A DNA stretch of 64,000 nt from Yersinia massiliensis CCUG 53443 (GCF_000312485.1 NZ_HE997643.1:858806-922805), one strand, 5' to 3'. Positions 8,781-18,929 are shown, counted from the first letter of the stretch. A program made the numbers and translations. The notes: generated by a model not told the origin, from the sequence alone.

Positions 8781-9902
8781 TTGAATTATCAGTTGATCAC
8801 GACCAATAGTGCGTTGCAGCAAGTCTGCGAACAAGCCCGGAAACATGCCCATATCGCGCTGGATACAGAGTTTGTCAGAACACGCACTTTCTACCCTCAG
8901 TTGGGCCTGATTCAACTGTATGACGGTGAACAACTTTCACTGATTGACCCTTTGCCAATTACCGAATGGCAACCTTTTCGCGAATTGCTGCAAGATTTGA
9001 ATGTAGTGAAATATTTGCATGCTGGCAGTGAAGATCTTGAGGTGTTTCTCAATGCCTTCGACGGGATGCCAACCCCGATGATCGATACTCAGGTATTAGC
9101 TGCTTTTACTGGGCGCTCGCTTTCTTGCGGTTTTGCGATGCTGGTCAACGAATTTGAAGGTGTTGAATTAGATAAAAGTGAATCACGTACTGATTGGATC
9201 GCTCGTCCATTAAGTGAAAAACAGTGTGATTACGCCGCCGCTGACGTTTTTTACTTGTTACCACTCGCCGCCAAATTAGTGGAAGCAACAGAAGCAGCAG
9301 GGCGTATGGATGCCGCAAAAGATGAATGCCTGCTGTTATGCCGCCGTCGCAGTGAGACTCTGGACCCTGAATTAGCCTACCGTGAAATCACCAATGCTTG
9401 GCAGCTACGAGGCCACCAGTTAGCGTGCTTGCAGAAGTTGGCATCTTGGCGCTTGCGTCAGGCCCGTGAACGTGATCTGGCGGTGAATTTCGTGGTGCGA
9501 GAGGAAAACCTCTGGCAGGTGGCTCGTTACCAGCCAACCTCGCTGGGTGAGTTGGATTCGCTGGGGTTAAGCGGGCAGGAGATTCGCTATCATGGGCGTA
9601 CTCTGCTTGCACTGGTTGCCGAGGGCAATGAAGTACCTGATGACCAACTTCCACCACCAGTGGCTAACTTGATCGACCATCCTGGCTATAAGAAGGTGTT
9701 TAAGGATATTAAAGCATTAATATCGGCTGTCAGTGACCGCTCAGGGCTGAGCAGTGAATTACTGGCATCACGTCGTCAAATAAACCAATTATTGAGCTGG
9801 CATTGGAAGCTCAAATTATCTGATTCTCAGCCTGAGTTATTAAGTGGCTGGCGGGGTGATCTGTTATCTGAAGAATTGATGGAGATCTTACAGCAGTATT
9901 AA
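8781..9902 (+). CDS. rnd: Ribonuclease D
   Basis: 373 residues from TTG 8781 (E. coli Rnd 375, also from UUG). An ATG at 8742 would add 13 residues not found in the family. RNase D is a 3'-5' exoribonuclease that trims tRNA precursors and other small RNAs. The DEDD catalytic core is visible: DTEFVRT (DEDD motif I), the HAGSEDLEVF motif II and the YAAADVFYL motif III, the DEDDy tyrosine form. Two HRDC domains follow; the segments beginning near residues 210 and 295 (ACLQKLASWRLRQARE, SSELLASRRQINQLL) correspond to them. No reading-frame damage. Confidence 0.96.
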   Translation: MNYQLITTNSALQQVCEQARKHAHIALDTEFVRTRTFYPQLGLIQLYDGEQLSLIDPLPITEWQPFRELLQDLNVVKYLHAGSEDLEVFLNAFDGMPTPMIDTQVLAAFTGRSLSCGFAMLVNEFEGVELDKSESRTDWIARPLSEKQCDYAAADVFYLLPLAAKLVEATEAAGRMDAAKDECLLLCRRRSETLDPELAYREITNAWQLRGHQLACLQKLASWRLRQARERDLAVNFVVREENLWQVARYQPTSLGELDSLGLSGQEIRYHGRTLLALVAEGNEVPDDQLPPPVANLIDHPGYKKVFKDIKALISAVSDRSGLSSELLASRRQINQLLSWHWKLKLSDSQPELLSGWRGDLLSEELMEILQQY

Positions 9903-10098
9903 TTGATATTCAGGGTGGGGGACTTATCTCTACTCTGATTAACTCAATTCTTAATTCATCGACATTTGGTGAATAACTAAAATATAGGCCAGGAATTCTC
10001 TTCTTTTGTCGAAACGATATATAAAAGCAATAATAAAACTGGACGTATATCCAGTTGTGAAACTTCGCACTAGCAATAAATAAGCAGCAGAAAACAAA

Positions 10099-10124
10099 CA
10101 CCCCTGTAAATAAATACAGGGGTG
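10099..10124 (-). terminator. Intrinsic terminator of the min operon
   Basis: Perfect 10-bp stem CACCCCTGTA / TACAGGGGTG with a 6-nt loop. Read on the minus strand it is followed by TTTGTTTTC, directly downstream of the minE stop. It may also catch rnd transcripts from the other side. Confidence 0.85.
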
Positions 10125-10140
10125 AGTTATTGCGAAGACA

Positions 10141-10410
10141 TCATTTAGGTGTTTCTTCCGTTTCCGGTAATGTCACATTAAGTTCGAGCACCGAAATATC
10201 ATCCCCTTTTTGCTCAAATTGCACATGCAGCATTTCAGGTTCGATTTGGATATATTTACAAATAACCGCCAAAATATCGCGTTTTAAGTCAGGTAGATAG
10301 TGGGGAGCACTATCCCCACGACGACGTTCAGCGACGATAATTTGCAGCCGTTCCTTGGCTATATTGGCTGTCGGTTTTTTGCGGGACAGAAAAAAGTCTA
10401 ACAAAGCCAT
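10141..10410 (-). CDS. minE: Cell division topological specificity factor MinE
   Basis: 89 residues (E. coli 88). MinE stimulates the MinD ATPase and drives pole-to-pole oscillation so that MinC inhibits FtsZ away from midcell. The N-terminal amphipathic membrane-targeting segment ([12 protein letters not shown]) and the anti-MinCD region ([16 protein letters not shown]) are present, with the topological specificity domain following. It is the last gene of minCDE, 3 nt after minD. Confidence 0.97.
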   Translation of the reverse strand: MALLDFFLSRKKPTANIAKERLQIIVAERRRGDSAPHYLPDLKRDILAVICKYIQIEPEMLHVQFEQKGDDISVLELNVTLPETEETPK

Positions 10411-10413
10411 GGT

Positions 10414-11226
10414 TTATCCCCCAAAAAGGCGTTTCAGGAAGCCCTTCTTCTCTTCTTCAATGAAGCGGAAGGGGCGTTCTTCTCCTAGCAAACGGTCAAC
10501 GGTATCGTCATAAGCTTTACCAGCATCTGACTCTTTGTCCAGAATCACAGGCTCGCCTTGGTTCGAGGCACGCAGTACAGACTGGTCTTCTGGGATAACG
10601 CCAACCAATGGGATCCTCAGGATATCAAGGACATCTTCCATGCTAAGCATATCGCCGCGATTAACACGCCCTGGATTATAGCGGGTCAACAGCAGGTGTT
10701 CTTTAATCGGGTCTTGGCCATTTTCAGCCCGGCGAGACTTAGAAGACAGTATCCCAAGGATGCGGTCTGAGTCACGGACTGAAGAAACTTCTGGGTTCGT
10801 CGTGATAACGGCCTCGTCAGCAAAGTACAGTGCCATCAAAGCGCCGCTCTCGATACCTGCTGGAGAGTCACAGACAACGAACTCAAAATTCATTTCGCCA
10901 AGATCATTCAAAATCTTCTCAACACCCTCTTTAGTCAGGGCGTCTTTATCACGGGTCTGAGAAGCAGGCAGAATATACAAATTATCTGTACGCTTATCTT
11001 TTATCAGTGCCTGATTCAAAGTGGCATCACCTTGAATGACATTAACAAAATCATAAACGACCCGGCGTTCACATCCCATAATCAAATCTAGGTTCCGTAG
11101 GCCGATATCAAAATCGATAACCACGGTTTTTTTACCTTTTTGGGCCAAGCCGGTTGCGATAGCCGCGCTTGATGTGGTCTTGCCAACGCCCCCTTTACCC
11201 GATGTAACAACAATAATGCGTGCCAT
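10414..11226 (-). CDS. minD: Septum site-determining ATPase MinD
   Basis: 270 residues, identical in length to E. coli MinD. It is a ParA/MinD-type ATPase that dimerises with ATP, binds the inner membrane through a C-terminal amphipathic helix (about residues 256-270, EEKKGFLKRLFGG) and recruits MinC. The deviant Walker A GKGGVGKT is at residues 10-17, switch I near VVIDFDIGLRNLD, and Walker B at FVVCDSPAGIE. It is the middle gene of minCDE, 25 nt after minC. Confidence 0.98.
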   Translation of the reverse strand: MARIIVVTSGKGGVGKTTSSAAIATGLAQKGKKTVVIDFDIGLRNLDLIMGCERRVVYDFVNVIQGDATLNQALIKDKRTDNLYILPASQTRDKDALTKEGVEKILNDLGEMNFEFVVCDSPAGIESGALMALYFADEAVITTNPEVSSVRDSDRILGILSSKSRRAENGQDPIKEHLLLTRYNPGRVNRGDMLSMEDVLDILRIPLVGVIPEDQSVLRASNQGEPVILDKESDAGKAYDDTVDRLLGEERPFRFIEEEKKGFLKRLFGG

Positions 11227-11251
11227 GAAATGGATTCCTTGTCAAAAGGGC

Positions 11252-11938
11252 TTAATTTAAAGGTTGTATAGTTAGTGCATTATCTAGCAGATGTAGACGT
11301 GCGGCCTGACCAAAATAGTCGCGCGGGATCTGATCACTCAACCAGTACTGCCCTGCGATAGAGACTAGTTCAGCACCTAGGTGTGTGCAAAAAATCTGGC
11401 ATTGGGCATCACCGGATGCACCTGCTAGCGCACGGCCTCGCATCATTCCATAAATATGAATATTGCCATCGGCAATTAATTCAGCACCAGCACTGACACT
11501 GCTGATAACAATCAAATCGCAATTACGCGCATAAATCTGTTGGCCGGAACGGACTGGTGTATTAATGATTCGTGTCTTGGTCGGCGCGTTTTCCGGTGGG
11601 TTGATAACAGGTTCCGGTGCGACTTTTTGGCCTTTCCCCTCACTCAGTAACGGAAGACCTGCACGTGCTATCGCTCTCTTTTGACGCTCATCCTGACAAC
11701 CACTGATGCCAACAATACGCAGACCTGCTGAGGTGACAGCCTGTTGGAGATCTTTCCAGTTAGCACCGTTAGGTAACGTTGCAACGTTAATCACAACAGG
11801 GGCGTTTTTCAGGAATGCGGGTGCTTGATCCACTTTTTCCTGCAATGCCTGACGGATTACCTCCGGTCGCGAATCATGTAAATGAATGACCGAAAGGGTA
11901 AAACTACTGCCTTTTAACTCAATTGGCGTTTGTGACAT
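11252..11938 (-). CDS. minC: Septum formation inhibitor MinC
   Basis: 228 residues (E. coli 231). MinC is the FtsZ assembly antagonist delivered to the membrane by MinD. The N-terminal inhibitory domain (about residues 1-105), a variable linker rich in Pro, and the C-terminal beta-helical MinD-binding domain (from about residue 125, with [19 protein letters not shown] and YWLSDQIP) are all present. It is the promoter-proximal gene of the min operon. Confidence 0.97.
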   Translation of the reverse strand: MSQTPIELKGSSFTLSVIHLHDSRPEVIRQALQEKVDQAPAFLKNAPVVINVATLPNGANWKDLQQAVTSAGLRIVGISGCQDERQKRAIARAGLPLLSEGKGQKVAPEPVINPPENAPTKTRIINTPVRSGQQIYARNCDLIVISSVSAGAELIADGNIHIYGMMRGRALAGASGDAQCQIFCTHLGAELVSIAGQYWLSDQIPRDYFGQAARLHLLDNALTIQPLN

Positions 11939-12465
11939 CTATCCTGACTCAGTTTCAGCTACGTTTAATCCCCAGAATATCATTCGGGGGTACAATATTC
12001 TGATGTTCCTAAGCATGTTATAGGTAATATAAAGATAAATCTATCCGTATCAATATATTGAAATCTATAGACTACAATGACACCAATCTGATAAGAAATT
12101 ACAGCATAACTTCTACTTAATCGCTAGCCCTGAACGGCCTATATTTGGTTGATATCACTGTCGTGTTTGGATTGTTTATTTTTTCAACAATTAATTTTTC
12201 TCAATACTAAACTGGCGGTATTCGTAAAATTCATCATTTTATCAAACGTCATGATTTATTATCGTGACCGATTGTCTTTTATAAGTACGATCGCCACACC
12301 TGATTATTATCGGTTCTATGAAAACTTTGGCAGTATTATTTCGGAGAAATCTCACCGAGTCGTCGACAAATCCCAAGGTGATGAGAGTGTAGTCTGGTTG
12401 AGCGTGTTATAATTTTTGGCATCCGTACAATCCTATTATCAAAAACATCCAATAGAGTGCAGAAC
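11939..12465. other. Intergenic region between divergent minC and ycgL
   Basis: About 530 bp of AT-rich DNA holding the promoters of minCDE (leftward) and ycgL (rightward). A TATAAT hexamer at 12408-12413, preceded by G at the extended -10 position, is a likely ycgL -10, though no good -35 is seen. An imperfect small dyad with CCCC and GGGG arms lies near 11972-11991. Short frames here have no ribosome binding sites or recognisable products. Confidence 0.4.
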
Positions 12466-12744
12466 ATGCTTTGTGCTATCTACAGAAGTCCGAAACGGGA
12501 TCAAACCTACCTTTATATCGAAAAGAAAGATGATTTCTCAAGGGTGCCCGCAGAGCTACTTGCTAGTTTTGGCAAACCCCAATTTGCGATGCAACTTGCG
12601 CTAAACAACCGTGAAAAACTCGCGACAGCCGATATTGATAAAGTTAAAAGCGCATTGATTGAACAGGGATTCTATCTGCAAGTCCCACCGCCACCCGAGA
12701 GCTTGCTGAAAATGCATTTGGGTGAAAACAACGTGCAATCCTAG
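12466..12744 (+). CDS. ycgL: YcgL-domain protein
   Basis: 92 residues from ATG 12466; an in-frame GTG at 12457 is also possible. It aligns with E. coli YcgL over [20 protein letters not shown] and [20 protein letters not shown], the hallmark of the small alpha/beta YcgL fold. The biochemical role is unknown to me. It stands divergent from minC, as in E. coli, and shares no tight operon with ycgM 190 bp downstream. Confidence 0.92.
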   Translation: MLCAIYRSPKRDQTYLYIEKKDDFSRVPAELLASFGKPQFAMQLALNNREKLATADIDKVKSALIEQGFYLQVPPPPESLLKMHLGENNVQS

Positions 12745-12934
12745 TTTAGGTTTCTAGCATTCTCATCTATCCGTTATTTGTTGCAGGTTGCGGGGTTTGG
12801 CTAAAATACTTGTCGGCATCACAGGTTAAATTACGGATAGACTTGATTATTGAGTTGGCGTGATAGTATCTGTATGCCATAGTCGTTCGATTGTGGTGTC
12901 GCGTCTATCAGGATGTAAATTCAGGAGAGGCAGT

Positions 12935-13591
12935 ATGTATCAACATAGAGACTGGCAAGGGGCTTTGCTGGATTTTCCAGTGAGTAAAGTGGTTTGTGTT
13001 GGCAGTAACTACGCAGAGCATATTAAAGAAATGGGGAGCACAGCCTCAGTCGAGCCGGTTTTGTTTATTAAACCTGAAACGGCCTTATGTGATATTCGTC
13101 AACCTGTGTCCATTCCCAAAGACTTCGGCGCTGTCCATCACGAAGTTGAGTTGGCCGTTTTGATCGGAACACCGCTAAAGCAAGCCAGCGAAGATAGAGT
13201 CGCACGTGCGATTGCGGGTTACGGTGTTGCGTTAGATCTTACGCTACGCGAACTGCAGGCGGGCTTGAAGAAGGCGGGGCAGCCGTGGGAGAAATCCAAG
13301 GCATTCGATGGTTCATGCCCGATCTCCGGTTTTATCCCTGTGGCTGAATTTGGTGATGCACAACAGGCGGATTTATCCCTAACTATCAACGATGAAATTC
13401 GTCAGCAGGGTAATACTCGCGATATGATTACCCCAATCATTCCGCTGATCAGTTACATCAGTCGCTTCTTTACATTAAGAGCAGGCGATATTGTCCTGAC
13501 GGGAACGCCGCAGGGTGTAGGCCCAATGAAATCGGGTGATATGCTTAAAATAATGCTGAATGGTAAGACATTGAACACCCGCATCATCTAA
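12935..13591 (+). CDS. ycgM: Fumarylacetoacetate hydrolase family protein YcgM
   Basis: 218 residues (E. coli YcgM 219). ATG 12935 is chosen because AGGAGAGG precedes it and the protein then starts exactly like YcgM (MYQHRDWQGALLDFPVSKVVCVGSNY). FAH-superfamily enzymes cleave or decarboxylate C-C bonds in dicarbonyl acids using Mg2+; HHEVELAVLIG carries the metal-binding Glu residues, and LTGTPQGVGP is the family's C-terminal motif. Members of this subgroup act as acylpyruvases or oxaloacetate decarboxylases, but the substrate here is not shown by sequence. Confidence 0.93.
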   Translation: MYQHRDWQGALLDFPVSKVVCVGSNYAEHIKEMGSTASVEPVLFIKPETALCDIRQPVSIPKDFGAVHHEVELAVLIGTPLKQASEDRVARAIAGYGVALDLTLRELQAGLKKAGQPWEKSKAFDGSCPISGFIPVAEFGDAQQADLSLTINDEIRQQGNTRDMITPIIPLISYISRFFTLRAGDIVLTGTPQGVGPMKSGDMLKIMLNGKTLNTRII

Positions 13592-13694
13592 TAACACCAC
13601 TGCCGCTTATGCCTTTGGGCTAGGCGGCAAGACTTGCATCTGACCGCTAAAGCGTCTATAACGACCCGCTCATTTATTCACACCGGATACCGAT

Positions 13695-14141
13695 ATGTCA
13701 CAACGTCCATTTTGGCAACAAAAAACACTCGCTGAGATGTCAGATAGTGAATGGGAATCGCTGTGCGACGGTTGCGGCCAATGCTGTTTGAACAAACTGA
13801 TCGATGAAGACACCGATGAAATCTACTTCACTAATGTCGCCTGCGATCAGCTCAATATCAAAACTTGCCAGTGTCGACACTATGATCGTCGTTTCGAATT
13901 GGAAGAAGACTGCATCAAGTTAACCCGCGAAAATCTCGTCACCTTTGAATGGTTACCCCCTACATGCGCATATCGTCTTATTGGCGAAGGGCATGACTTA
14001 CCTCATTGGCATCCGTTATTAACCGGTTCAAAATCGGCTATGCACGGTGAACGGATCTCTGTGCGTCATATTGCTGTTCGTGAGAGTGAAGTGGTTGACT
14101 GGCAGGACCACATCCTGAATAAACCTCAGTGGGCTAGATAA
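13695..14141 (+). CDS. ycgN: UPF0260 / zinc-iron chelating domain protein YcgN
   Basis: 148 residues; E. coli YcgN is of similar size. A cysteine cluster [11 protein letters not shown] (residues 25-31 region) and further cysteines in [16 protein letters not shown] and PPTCAYRL fit the CxxCxxCC metal-chelating family. Metal binding is inferred from the cysteines; the biological role is unknown. It is the third gene of the ycgL-ycgM-ycgN cluster, 103 bp after ycgM. Confidence 0.92.
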   Translation: MSQRPFWQQKTLAEMSDSEWESLCDGCGQCCLNKLIDEDTDEIYFTNVACDQLNIKTCQCRHYDRRFELEEDCIKLTRENLVTFEWLPPTCAYRLIGEGHDLPHWHPLLTGSKSAMHGERISVRHIAVRESEVVDWQDHILNKPQWAR

Positions 14142-14207
14142 CCCGTACCTCTTCATTGGGTTGCTATGGCATACTAACGCCAAAATTTAACCAAGAAACT
14201 TAATATA

Positions 14208-14564
14208 ATGAAATATTCAACGTTAGCCGCTGTTATCATCGGCATCTCCGCTACTTTAGGTAGCGTTTCGCATCAGGCCCTGGCGGGTGGAACTTCATTA
14301 ATCAATCTTGATTGTCAGTTGAAAGACGGCAACCAAATTACTGCGGTATTGGATGGCCCAAATCAGCAGTTGACCATTGATCAGTCCGTATTTCAGTTTG
14401 TTAAAGTGAATCCGGAAGGCCAAGGGGAATCACTTATCTTCCAGAAAGCGAACAGCCAAGAGCAAGTTATTGCTTCCCTTAATATCTCTGGGCTACCCAT
14501 TCGTCTGGCTATTGTTGATGGCGAGCAGGCTAATCAATACACTTGTACCCATACGAAAGCGTAA
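14208..14564 (+). CDS. Small secreted protein of unknown function
   Basis: 118 residues with a convincing Sec signal peptide (MKYSTLAAVIIGISATLG, cleavage after ALA near residue 26), leaving a mature periplasmic protein of about 92 residues. Two cysteines (near residues 36 and 114) could form a disulfide joining the ends of the domain; dsbB lies just downstream on the other strand. The body is beta-rich in appearance. I do not recognise a family. It follows ycgN by 66 bp and is ended by its own terminator. Confidence 0.75.
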   Translation: MKYSTLAAVIIGISATLGSVSHQALAGGTSLINLDCQLKDGNQITAVLDGPNQQLTIDQSVFQFVKVNPEGQGESLIFQKANSQEQVIASLNISGLPIRLAIVDGEQANQYTCTHTKA

Positions 14565-14588
14565 TTTACTTACTGTTAGATAAATATC

Positions 14589-14612
14589 AGGCTACCTCAG
14601 GGTGGCCTTTTT
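14589..14612 (+). terminator. Intrinsic terminator after the secreted protein gene
   Basis: AGGCTACC / GGTGGCCT stem (with a G-T pair) and a 4-nt loop, followed by TTTTTG, 25 bp after the stop. Confidence 0.8.
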
Positions 14613-14681
14613 GTTTTTGTGGGTGAGTTCGAATGTTGAATACAAGGTGTCACGCAAGATAAGCACGCGATAAAATAGAAA

Positions 14682-14705
14682 TAAAAAAGGCGCCAAAAAG
14701 GCGCC
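14682..14705 (-). terminator. Intrinsic terminator of dsbB
   Basis: GGCGCC repeated either side of a 5-nt A/T loop; on the minus strand the hairpin is followed by TTTTTTATTT, 28 bp beyond the dsbB stop. Confidence 0.85.
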
Positions 14706-14732
14706 TACAATCGATAAAAATATGTACAGCTA

Positions 14733-15263
14733 TTATCGGCCAAACAGATCGCGTCTTTTCGGCTTCACAAATTGGCTGATCAGTACGAGTACGCCAACCA
14801 ATAAATAGGCGGCAAAGATCCCGACCAACCATTGGGGCATTTCTAAGGACAGAAATTCCCATTGTTTTACTGAACAGTCACCACTGGCGACAAAGACAGC
14901 AGGCACCCATTTATCCAATGGTAACCAAGATGGGAAACTCACAAAGAAGTCACAGGTCGTGAATGGCGAAGGATGCAGTTGTAGCATTGTATGCACCCAA
15001 GCGAGCTGAACCCCACGCCATGCGCTGTAGATCCAAACCAAAATAGCTAAATAGCGTAGGGGAGATTTAGGGGCGATAGCACCTAACAACGAAGCACCCA
15101 GAATACCGAATAATGCGGCACGTTCGTAAATACACATTACGCAAGGCTGTAGCAACATCACGTGTTGAAAATAGAGCGCAACTAATTCTAATGCAAGTGC
15201 AGTCAGGGCCATTAACAGCCAAGCACCGCGCCCTTTAGAGCAGCGGTTAAGGAATTGCAACAT
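14733..15263 (-). CDS. dsbB: Disulfide bond formation protein DsbB
   Basis: 176 residues, identical in length to E. coli DsbB; an upstream ATG at 15311 would add 16 residues not seen in the family. DsbB is a four-helix inner-membrane protein that reoxidises periplasmic DsbA and passes electrons to quinone. The two catalytic pairs are intact: CVMC at Cys41/Cys44 and Cys104/Cys130, at the same numbers as E. coli. A quinone-interacting Arg is present in YERAALFG. It lies downstream of nhaB on the same strand, as in E. coli, with a large hairpin between. Confidence 0.97.
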   Translation of the reverse strand: MLQFLNRCSKGRGAWLLMALTALALELVALYFQHVMLLQPCVMCIYERAALFGILGASLLGAIAPKSPLRYLAILVWIYSAWRGVQLAWVHTMLQLHPSPFTTCDFFVSFPSWLPLDKWVPAVFVASGDCSVKQWEFLSLEMPQWLVGIFAAYLLVGVLVLISQFVKPKRRDLFGR

Positions 15264-15427
15264 ATCTTTATTTTCCATGCAGTAAGCAATTGTACCGGCA
15301 GTGTAAACCAATTCCTCTTTGCTGCCAGCTACCTAAGAATAAAATTAGCCAAAAATCAGCTATTTCTCGCGCGTGGCAACCTATCACGGGCATGAATTGG
15401 ACTTTGGGTAACATATTGGATTGTTTT

Positions 15428-15470
15428 GCCAGCGCATCCCTCCTTATAGCGAGGAGGGTATAGAGCTGGC
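15428..15470. repeat. Two-tier hairpin between nhaB and dsbB
   Basis: Outer arms GCCAGC / GCTGGC and inner arms CCCTCCT / AGGAGGG, separated by small internal loops, begin 20 bp after the nhaB stop. There is no T tract. It could be a transcript-stabilising or processing structure in a nhaB-dsbB mRNA or a weak terminator. Confidence 0.5.
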
Positions 15471-15490
15471 AGATAGTATAATGCACGTAA

Positions 15491-17065
15491 TTAGTTTGTG
15501 ATGCTAACCCTAGACAAGATCTGAGGCAAACTTATCCAACCATTTTGTGTCATCCATTCGGTGACGGGCACTAATAGGTATTCCACACCCAATAGACCCA
15601 CCCCAGTCATCACCAGAGTATAAGGCAGAGCCATGTAAACCATTCGGCCATACGAAAGGCGGATGAGTGGCGCGAGTGCGGAAGTCAACAAGAACAAAAA
15701 AGCGGCTTGACCATTTGGTGTGGCAACTGATGGCAGGTTAGTCCCCGTATTGATTGCCACTGCCAATAATTCAAACTGCTGAAGAGAAATAACGCCATGT
15801 TCAAATGCCGTTCGAGCCTCATTAATATAAACAGTACCGACAAAGACATTGTCTGAGACAGAGGACAGCAAGCCGTTAAACAGATAAAACAGTGATAACT
15901 GAGCTGATGGTGAGGCCCGCAAGACAAATTGAATGATGGGGGTGAATAGGCTTTGCTCAACGATGACTGCGACTACGGCAAAAAATACCGTCAGTAAAGC
16001 GGTAAATGGTAACGCTTCCTGAAATGCCTTTCCCAGTGCATGCTCATTTGTGACGCCGCATAGCGAGGTCGCAAGGATAATCACTGAGAGCCCGACTAAG
16101 CCGACTTCCGCAATATGAAATGCCAATGCCAGTACCAGCCAAACACCAATTAATGCTTGGGTCAGAAGTTTTACTTTCTCCTGTCGGCTACGTTTGGCAC
16201 TGTTCTGTTTATCATAATCGGTGAGTACTTGACGAACACGTTCAGGAAGTTCGACCCCGTAACCAAATAGTTTGAACCGTTCTACCAATACACACACCAG
16301 CAAACCGCAAACCAGCACCGGTAACGTGACAGGTGACATTCGTAGGAAGAACTCAGCAAAATGCCAACCGGCACTTTTGGCAATGATAAGGTTCTGAGGT
16401 TCGCCGACCATGGTCATCACACCGCCTAGTGCCGTCCCCACGCCGGCATGCATCATCAGGCTACGCAGAAATGCGCGGAATTGTTCCAGCGTTTTACGGT
16501 TCTCTTGATTGTCTATCCAACTATCATCAGTAATATCTTGATCTGCATGATTCGAGGCAACATGGTGATAAATAGTATAAAACCCCACAGACACGCTAAT
16601 AACAACGGCGATAACGGTTAAGGCATCTAAGAAAGCTGAGAGAAAAGCGGAGGCGACACAGAAAGCCAATGAGAGAACGATTTTTGAGCGGATATTGAGT
16701 AAAAGTTTAGTGAAGACAAACAGTAATAGTTGCTTCATAAAATAGATGCCCGCCACCATAAAGACCAAGAGCAGCAGCACCTCTAAATTATTGGCAATTT
16801 CGTCAGCCACTTGATGAGGGCTGGCCATACCAATCGCGATGGCCTGAATGGCTAATAAACCACCCGGTTGTAATGGGTAACATTTAAGCGCCATTGCCAG
16901 TGTGAAGATAAATTCTACTACCAGCATCCACCCCGCAATAAAGGGGTTAACAAAGAAAAATACCAGCGGATTAACAATGAGAAATCCGACGATAGCCAAT
17001 TTGTACCAATCTGGAGAGCCGCCAAGAAAATTCTTGAGTGCAGCTTGTCTTATTGTCATATCCAT
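15491..17065 (-). CDS. nhaB: Na+/H+ antiporter NhaB
   Basis: 524 residues, slightly longer than E. coli NhaB (513). It is an inner-membrane electrogenic Na+/H+ antiporter with around 12 hydrophobic segments, used for sodium tolerance and pH homeostasis. Strongly conserved stretches are [51 protein letters not shown] [11 protein letters not shown], and [20 protein letters not shown]. It is divergent from fadR across about 240 bp, the same pairing as E. coli. Confidence 0.97.
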   Translation of the reverse strand: MDMTIRQAALKNFLGGSPDWYKLAIVGFLIVNPLVFFFVNPFIAGWMLVVEFIFTLAMALKCYPLQPGGLLAIQAIAIGMASPHQVADEIANNLEVLLLLVFMVAGIYFMKQLLLFVFTKLLLNIRSKIVLSLAFCVASAFLSAFLDALTVIAVVISVSVGFYTIYHHVASNHADQDITDDSWIDNQENRKTLEQFRAFLRSLMMHAGVGTALGGVMTMVGEPQNLIIAKSAGWHFAEFFLRMSPVTLPVLVCGLLVCVLVERFKLFGYGVELPERVRQVLTDYDKQNSAKRSRQEKVKLLTQALIGVWLVLALAFHIAEVGLVGLSVIILATSLCGVTNEHALGKAFQEALPFTALLTVFFAVVAVIVEQSLFTPIIQFVLRASPSAQLSLFYLFNGLLSSVSDNVFVGTVYINEARTAFEHGVISLQQFELLAVAINTGTNLPSVATPNGQAAFLFLLTSALAPLIRLSYGRMVYMALPYTLVMTGVGLLGVEYLLVPVTEWMTQNGWISLPQILSRVSITN

Positions 17066-17309
17066 TGTGAGTTAGGGTCTCCATAAATAATTTTTTATGA
17101 TGCTATTCATATGCAAAGTTACTTTTTACTTTACGTTCTTCGTCTAAAAGCGATATGTATTGCCTGCCTATCTTTACATCTACACAATTTTTGCAACTTT
17201 ATGGCAGCTTTTGCCATTTGTTCGATTCAGGCGCTATATCGTATTAAAGTCGTCTGGTATGATGAGCGCATTAAATCGCAAATATTTATTGCTACGGAAC
17301 GTCAACAAT

Positions 17310-18029
17310 ATGGTTATAAAGGCGCAAAGTCCTGCCGGTTTCGCGGAAGAGTATATTATCGAAAGTATTTGGAATAATCGCTTCCCTCCAGGCACCATTT
17401 TGCCCGCGGAGCGTGAACTTTCTGAGCTCATTGGTGTGACTCGCACAACATTGCGTGAAGTGTTGCAACGCCTAGCCCGCGATGGCTGGCTCACTATTCA
17501 GCACGGTAAACCGACGAAAGTAAACAATTTTTGGGAAACTTCTGGCCTCAATATATTGGAAACGCTCGCACGGCTTGACCATGACAGTGTTCCCCAATTG
17601 ATAGATAACTTACTGGCTGTTCGAACCAATATCGCGACGATTTTTGTTCGGACGGCAATTCGTAATCATCCAGAAAAATCGCAGGAAATTCTCGCGCAAG
17701 CACTGACCGTTGATGACAGTTCAGAGGCGTTCACTGCGTTGGATTACGGTATATTTCGTGGGTTAGCTTTCGCTTCAGGCAATCCGATTTATGGTTTGAT
17801 ACTGAATGGGTTGAAAGGGCTTTATACCCGAGTTGGGCGTTACTACTTCTCTAATCCAGAAGCGCGGAAATTGGCGCTGACGTTCTATCACAAGTTATCG
17901 ACACTCTGTGATGAAAAAGCCTATGACCAAGTGCTGGATTGTCTGCGTACTTATGGTAAAGAGAGTGGGGCGATTTGGCACAGTATGCAGGGGACTATGC
18001 CCAGCGATTTGGCTGATGCCCGCCGTTAG
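17310..18029 (+). CDS. fadR: Fatty acid metabolism regulator FadR
   Basis: 239 residues, identical in length to E. coli FadR. ATG 17310 gives the exact family N-terminus ([20 protein letters not shown]); a longer open frame upstream is discarded. It is a GntR-family dimer that represses fad genes and activates fabA/fabB; long-chain acyl-CoA releases it. The winged-helix domain covers residues 1-75 ([23 protein letters not shown] is the recognition helix region) and the acyl-CoA-binding helical domain the remainder. A likely target operator is at 6881-6897 in front of fadD. Confidence 0.97.
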   Translation: MVIKAQSPAGFAEEYIIESIWNNRFPPGTILPAERELSELIGVTRTTLREVLQRLARDGWLTIQHGKPTKVNNFWETSGLNILETLARLDHDSVPQLIDNLLAVRTNIATIFVRTAIRNHPEKSQEILAQALTVDDSSEAFTALDYGIFRGLAFASGNPIYGLILNGLKGLYTRVGRYYFSNPEARKLALTFYHKLSTLCDEKAYDQVLDCLRTYGKESGAIWHSMQGTMPSDLADARR

Positions 18030-18061
18030 ATGAGACGTGCAGCACAATGATATAAAAAGAT

Positions 18062-18084
18062 AAAGGGACAATCATTGTCCCTTT
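18062..18084. terminator. Bidirectional terminator between fadR and an NlpC/P60 gene
   Basis: Perfect 10-bp stem AAAGGGACAA / TTGTCCCTTT with a 3-nt loop; T-rich on the right for fadR (+), and TTTA on the left for the minus-strand gene. Confidence 0.8.
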
Positions 18085-18100
18085 ATTATTGGTGCGATAT

Positions 18101-18628
18101 TTATACTTCGCTGTGCTTGATTCGACGAGCTTGCTCGTACCGAGAACCCCAGTATTTACTATCGAGATTCGAGATAGTTACCCCCAGGCTACTGGATGCA
18201 TGAACAAACTTTCCTTCCCCAATATACACACCGACATGGCTTGTCCGCCTTGAAGTTTTGAAAAAGACCAAATCGCCCGTTTGCAGAGAGTCTTTCTTGA
18301 TTTTCGCACCTTGTTTCGCCTGCTCTCGGGCATTTCTTGGCAAGCTATGAGCGAATTCGTCTTCAAAAATGCGCTGCATATAAGCAGAGCAATCGATACC
18401 TTTACGTGAATTACCGCCGAGCTTATAGCTGACACCTTCCCATTTATCATAATGAGTCAGGATTTTTTTAAGTTTTTCAGTGTCATTATGCGCAGAAAAA
18501 TCTTGGCTGGGCGTTGGCGTCATCGTGGATGACTGAAAGAATTTTCGTTGAGTATCCGTCGAGGCTGAAGCTGAAAATGTAATTAATGCGGTTAACACCA
18601 CCATTGAATGAATAAAAATCTTAAGCAT
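18101..18628 (-). CDS. NlpC/P60-family peptidoglycan endopeptidase (MepS-like)
   Basis: 175 residues. The N-terminus is a Sec signal peptide (hydrophobic residues 4-21, cleavage near SAS-A) without a lipobox cysteine, so unlike MepS or NlpC this should be soluble in the periplasm. The C-terminal NlpC/P60 domain (about residues 52-170) has the catalytic Cys80 in GIDCSAYM, His131 in TSHVGVY and the third residue His143 in KFVHASS. Such enzymes cleave the D-Glu/mDAP or D-Ala-mDAP bonds of peptidoglycan. It resembles the catalytic domain of MepS (Spr) best, but lacks its lipid anchor, so I leave the symbol blank. It stands alone between fadR and a divergent secreted-protein gene. Confidence 0.85.
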   Translation of the reverse strand: MLKIFIHSMVVLTALITFSASASTDTQRKFFQSSTMTPTPSQDFSAHNDTEKLKKILTHYDKWEGVSYKLGGNSRKGIDCSAYMQRIFEDEFAHSLPRNAREQAKQGAKIKKDSLQTGDLVFFKTSRRTSHVGVYIGEGKFVHASSSLGVTISNLDSKYWGSRYEQARRIKHSEV

Positions 18629-18929
18629 ATCTACGTCTAAAACAGCAAGTGAATGGCTATCCTTGGTTTATGTGTTCCTAAGTATCCTTCTGGGAGGCAG
18701 CATTTTACACATAATCGCTCAAAAATAAACCAATAACTGGCTTTTAATTGAACGCTTAAGAAGTGTGATCACTGTAATACGCTGATCTGTATATGATCCA
18801 TTCAGAAATAACTGTATGAAATCTGTAAGCGATGTGAAATTGAATTGAAAAGTGCAGGTTATCTGATTGGGGCTTCTGATTTTCACTGATATAAATCCAT
18901 CAACGTTTAAAGGCTATTTTTGGATTTAT
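18629..18929. other. Intergenic region between two divergent envelope genes
   Basis: 300 bp of AT-rich DNA holding the promoters for the NlpC/P60 gene and the DUF2502-like gene. A TGTGATCACTG segment near 18763 resembles half a CRP site, but the second half is poor. No gene seen. Confidence 0.35.

Noticed and set aside
12149..12412. 87-codon frame between minC and ycgL
   Set aside because: AT-rich, no ribosome site, and overlaps the likely ycgL promoter.
18763..18780. CRP site in the 18.7-kb gap
   Set aside because: Only one half site is good.
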